Source: Streptomyces sp. M41(2017) (GTDB lineage Bacteria; Actinomycetota; Actinomycetes; Streptomycetales; Streptomycetaceae). Taken from it: a stretch of DNA of 64,000 bases. The first letter of the stretch is position 1; each line of letters begins with the position of its first letter. A model generated the notes under the pieces. It searched no databases and had not been told where the DNA came from. It saw only the letters and a list, made by a program, of their open reading frames with translations. Shown here one piece after another: positions 62,136 through 64,000 of this stretch. The translations under genes and the position numbers were made by a program. Location of the stretch: contig NZ_MWFK01000002.1 in NCBI RefSeq assembly GCF_002078175.1, positions 1,736,001 to 1,800,000 of the forward strand, in the 5' to 3' direction.

Positions 62136-64000
62136 ATGACCCCTCTCCCGCCACCGGTCGAAGAGCTGCGGCTCCTGGACGCCGAACTGCGGCAACTGGA
62201 CGCACGCCGGGCCGTGTTGCTGCACCGCCGTGCCTGGCTGGTCCATCTGCTCCAGCCGCGGCCCACCCCGACAGCGCCTCCGTCGCCGCCCGCCCGGCGG
62301 CCCGAGGCCACGGCGCCGGGGGTGCAGAACGTGCTCCTGATCCTCGGCGGTCTCCTGCTCACCGTCGCCGCCGTCGCGTTCACGCTCGTGAGCTGGGGCC
62401 GTCTGGGGATCGTGGGGCGGTCCGCCGTGCTCGGCGCGGTGACGCTGGCCGCGCTCGGCTCACCCGTGCTCCTCCTGCGGCGGGGCCTGCGGTCGACCGC
62501 CGAGTCGCTGGCCGGCCTCGGTCTCGTCCTGACGGTGCTGGACGCGTACGCCCTGCACACGGTCGCGCTGCCGGACACCGACGGCGTCGGGTACGCGGCG
62601 CTCGCCTCGGCGACCCTGGCCGTCGGGTGGGCCGCGTACGGGCTCACGGTCGGCGGGCGGCCCGGTGCCGCGGGCCGGCAGGTGTCCGGCGACGACCGGA
62701 CCACCGGGGAGGCCGCGACCGGCGGCCGTGCCCCGCACCCCGTGTTCGGAGCGGTACGACAAGCGGCCGTCCTCGGTCTGCGGCTCCCTGTCCCGGCCGC
62801 CGTGGTCGCCGCCCAGTTCCCGCTCGTCCTGTGGGCGGGCGCGGCCGGGGCGGGAGCGCACGCCGTCACGGCCGCGCTGCTGGTGACGGCCGCGTTCGAC
62901 GCCGTGATCGCTCTGCGCGCGTCCTCGACGGCCGTCCGGGTCGTCGCCGCCGTCGGCGCGTTCGGCCTGGGCGGCTGGGGCACGTTCGCCGGCTGCTACC
63001 TGTCCTGGACCGCCGCCGGACCGGGCGCCGCGGCCCGGGCGGGGGCACTGCTGCTCCTCGCCGCCTCGATCGCCTTCTCGGCGGCGTGGGCCGCCGAGAA
63101 GCCTGCCCTCGCGACCGGCATCGCCGCGGCCGGCGGGCTGGTCACGGTCGTCGCTTTCGGGGGTGTGCTGCGTACGGTGCTGCCCGGCGCGTGGACCGTT
63201 CCCGGCCATCTGGTGTGCGGGCTGGCCCTGTTGGCGGCCGTTCGGCCCGGGCTGCCGGAACCGGTGCGCCGCGGGATCGCCGCGGCTTCCGGCTCCGTTC
63301 AGGGGCTGGCCGTGGTCTGGGCGCTGCCCGTGGTCGTGGTCTCGCTCGTGGGCCCGCTCGCGCAGGTGGGCTCGGTCTGGTCCGGCGCTCCGGCGACCGC
63401 GCGGGACGCGGTGACGAGCGAGCTGCCCTGGCCGCCCGGCGCGTTCACGGCACCGCTCGTCCTCGGCCTCGTCGCAGCGGTCCTGGCGGTCGGGGTCCGC
63501 TCCGCCGCCTGGCGTCCGCGGGCTCTGACCGGCGCGCTCGTTCTGGCGTGGTCGACGGCCCTCTCGCTCCCGGCCGCCCTCGAACTCCCCTACGCTGCGG
63601 GCCTTTCCGTCCACGCGCTGACGGCGGTGGCTCTGCCGGCGCTCGCCCGCCGCACGCGTCCCCCGGTGGTTCCCGTGGTCCTGGCCCTGGTCACCTCCAT
63701 CGATCTCGCGTTCCTGGCGCTGGCGTCGCAGACCGCCACCCTGATCGTGTTCGCCGCGCTGACGGCCCTGTTCGCGGTCACCGCCCGGCAGCCCGGCCTC
63801 GGCCCGGTCGGGGCGCCCGCCGCCCTCGGCCACCTCGCCGCCACGGCCTGCGCGGTGGGCGCGTCCCTCGGCTGGCAGCCCCAGCACACGGCCCTGCTCG
63901 TGCTGGCGGTCCCTCTCCTGGCCGCCCTCCTCGCGGCGCGCCTCGACGACGCGCCGACGACGGTGTCCGTCGAGATCACCGGTGCCGTCGCGGCGCTGCT
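62136..64000 (+). CDS. Large multi-pass membrane protein, SCO7613 C-terminal-domain type, N-terminal part
   Basis: Partial: 621 codons are visible, with no stop before the window end. A short charged coiled-coil-like N-terminus (VEELRLLDAELRQLDARR, residues 7-24) and a Pro-rich linker (about 45-65) precede more than a dozen hydrophobic segments (first at about 70-92). This matches actinobacterial membrane proteins annotated with an SCO7613 C-terminal domain (from memory). Function unknown. The ATG at 62136 lies in the divergent gap without a strong ribosome site. Confidence 0.8.
   Translation, partial: MTPLPPPVEELRLLDAELRQLDARRAVLLHRRAWLVHLLQPRPTPTAPPSPPARRPEATAPGVQNVLLILGGLLLTVAAVAFTLVSWGRLGIVGRSAVLGAVTLAALGSPVLLLRRGLRSTAESLAGLGLVLTVLDAYALHTVALPDTDGVGYAALASATLAVGWAAYGLTVGGRPGAAGRQVSGDDRTTGEAATGGRAPHPVFGAVRQAAVLGLRLPVPAAVVAAQFPLVLWAGAAGAGAHAVTAALLVTAAFDAVIALRASSTAVRVVAAVGAFGLGGWGTFAGCYLSWTAAGPGAAARAGALLLLAASIAFSAAWAAEKPALATGIAAAGGLVTVVAFGGVLRTVLPGAWTVPGHLVCGLALLAAVRPGLPEPVRRGIAAASGSVQGLAVVWALPVVVVSLVGPLAQVGSVWSGAPATARDAVTSELPWPPGAFTAPLVLGLVAAVLAVGVRSAAWRPRALTGALVLAWSTALSLPAALELPYAAGLSVHALTAVALPALARRTRPPVVPVVLALVTSIDLAFLALASQTATLIVFAALTALFAVTARQPGLGPVGAPAALGHLAATACAVGASLGWQPQHTALLVLAVPLLAALLAARLDDAPTTVSVEITGAVAAL

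Noticed and set aside
62460..63887. 475-residue minus-strand open frame opposite the last membrane protein
   Set aside because: Made almost wholly of Arg, Gly, Asp, Glu and Gln; the plus strand encodes continuous hydrophobic helices.

Overview
This window is high-GC, densely coded actinobacterial chromosome and almost certainly comes from a Streptomyces. It carries bldD with its own operator, a complete pyr operon, a phosphatidylinositol-mannoside gene set, many GTG starts, and a gene order that I recall (not searched) as the conserved core of Streptomyces chromosomes. The stretch pimA - acyltransferase - pgsA - HIT - thrS, next to ruvCAB - yebC - pdxST, also resembles the arrangement known from Mycobacterium tuberculosis. 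I see no insertion sequence, prophage, CRISPR array or integrase. The region is core genome, so the interesting points are regulatory elements, altered proteins and small lineage-specific genes.

Layout. 1-8703 (minus): pyrimidine operon pyrR-pyrB-pyrC-(PH-like membrane protein)-carA-carB-pyrD, headed by a leader with a PyrR-binding loop and closed after carB by a perfect hairpin. 8859-9458 (plus): bldD, the c-di-GMP-dependent master developmental repressor, with its promoter and autoregulatory box. 9713-16963 (minus): nusB, efp, a degenerate M24 peptidase, a proline-rich P-loop ATPase, then aroB-aroK-aroC-aroE. 16944-22830 (minus): mltG, ruvX, alaS and two small membrane-associated proteins. 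22992-25160 (plus): an NB-ARC/TPR-type regulator, probably leaderless. 25200-28190 (minus): rpsD with a long structured upstream region, rarA and a VKOR-family protein. 28330-30038 (plus): an ABC-2 exporter with a perfect 20-bp palindrome upstream.

30147-32142 (minus): hisS and a metallo-beta-lactamase-fold hydrolase. 32322-34505 (plus): an anchored cyclophilin and a DUF349 protein. 34608-41481 (minus): relA, apt, secF, secD, yajC. 41646-46484 (minus): ruvB, ruvA, ruvC, yebC, pdxT, pdxS. 46637-50169 (minus): a LemA-like protein, pimA, a PIM acyltransferase and pgsA. 50446-54466 (plus): an EF-G2-like protein and a large unknown membrane protein. 54509-55716 (minus): a DUF4232 secreted protein and a HIT-family hydrolase. 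55796-56455 (plus): a potassium channel. 56489-58465 (minus): thrS. 58603-60383 (minus): a coupled pair made of an unknown 405-residue protein and a DUF4365 nuclease-fold protein. 60554-61282 (plus): a DnaQ-like exonuclease, followed by an 8-bp minisatellite. 61414-61485 (minus): tRNA-Val(CAC). 61525-61971 (minus): an SRPBCC protein. 62136 to the window end (plus): the start of a large multi-pass membrane protein.

The genes group into nucleotide synthesis (pyr, apt), translation (efp, rpsD, alaS, hisS, thrS, EF-G2, tRNA), stringent and developmental control (relA, bldD), protein export (yajC-secD-secF), recombination (ruvABC, rarA, ruvX), the shikimate pathway, PLP synthesis (pdxST) and envelope synthesis (mltG, pgsA-acyltransferase-pimA). 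The observations I rate highest are the PyrR-loop/Shine-Dalgarno switch ahead of pyrR, the structured rpsD upstream region, the orphan palindrome ahead of the ABC exporter, the probable M24 pseudo-peptidase, the DUF4365 two-gene unit and the 8-bp minisatellite next to tRNA-Val. Long opposite-strand open frames are common here because of GC bias, and I treat them as shadows.
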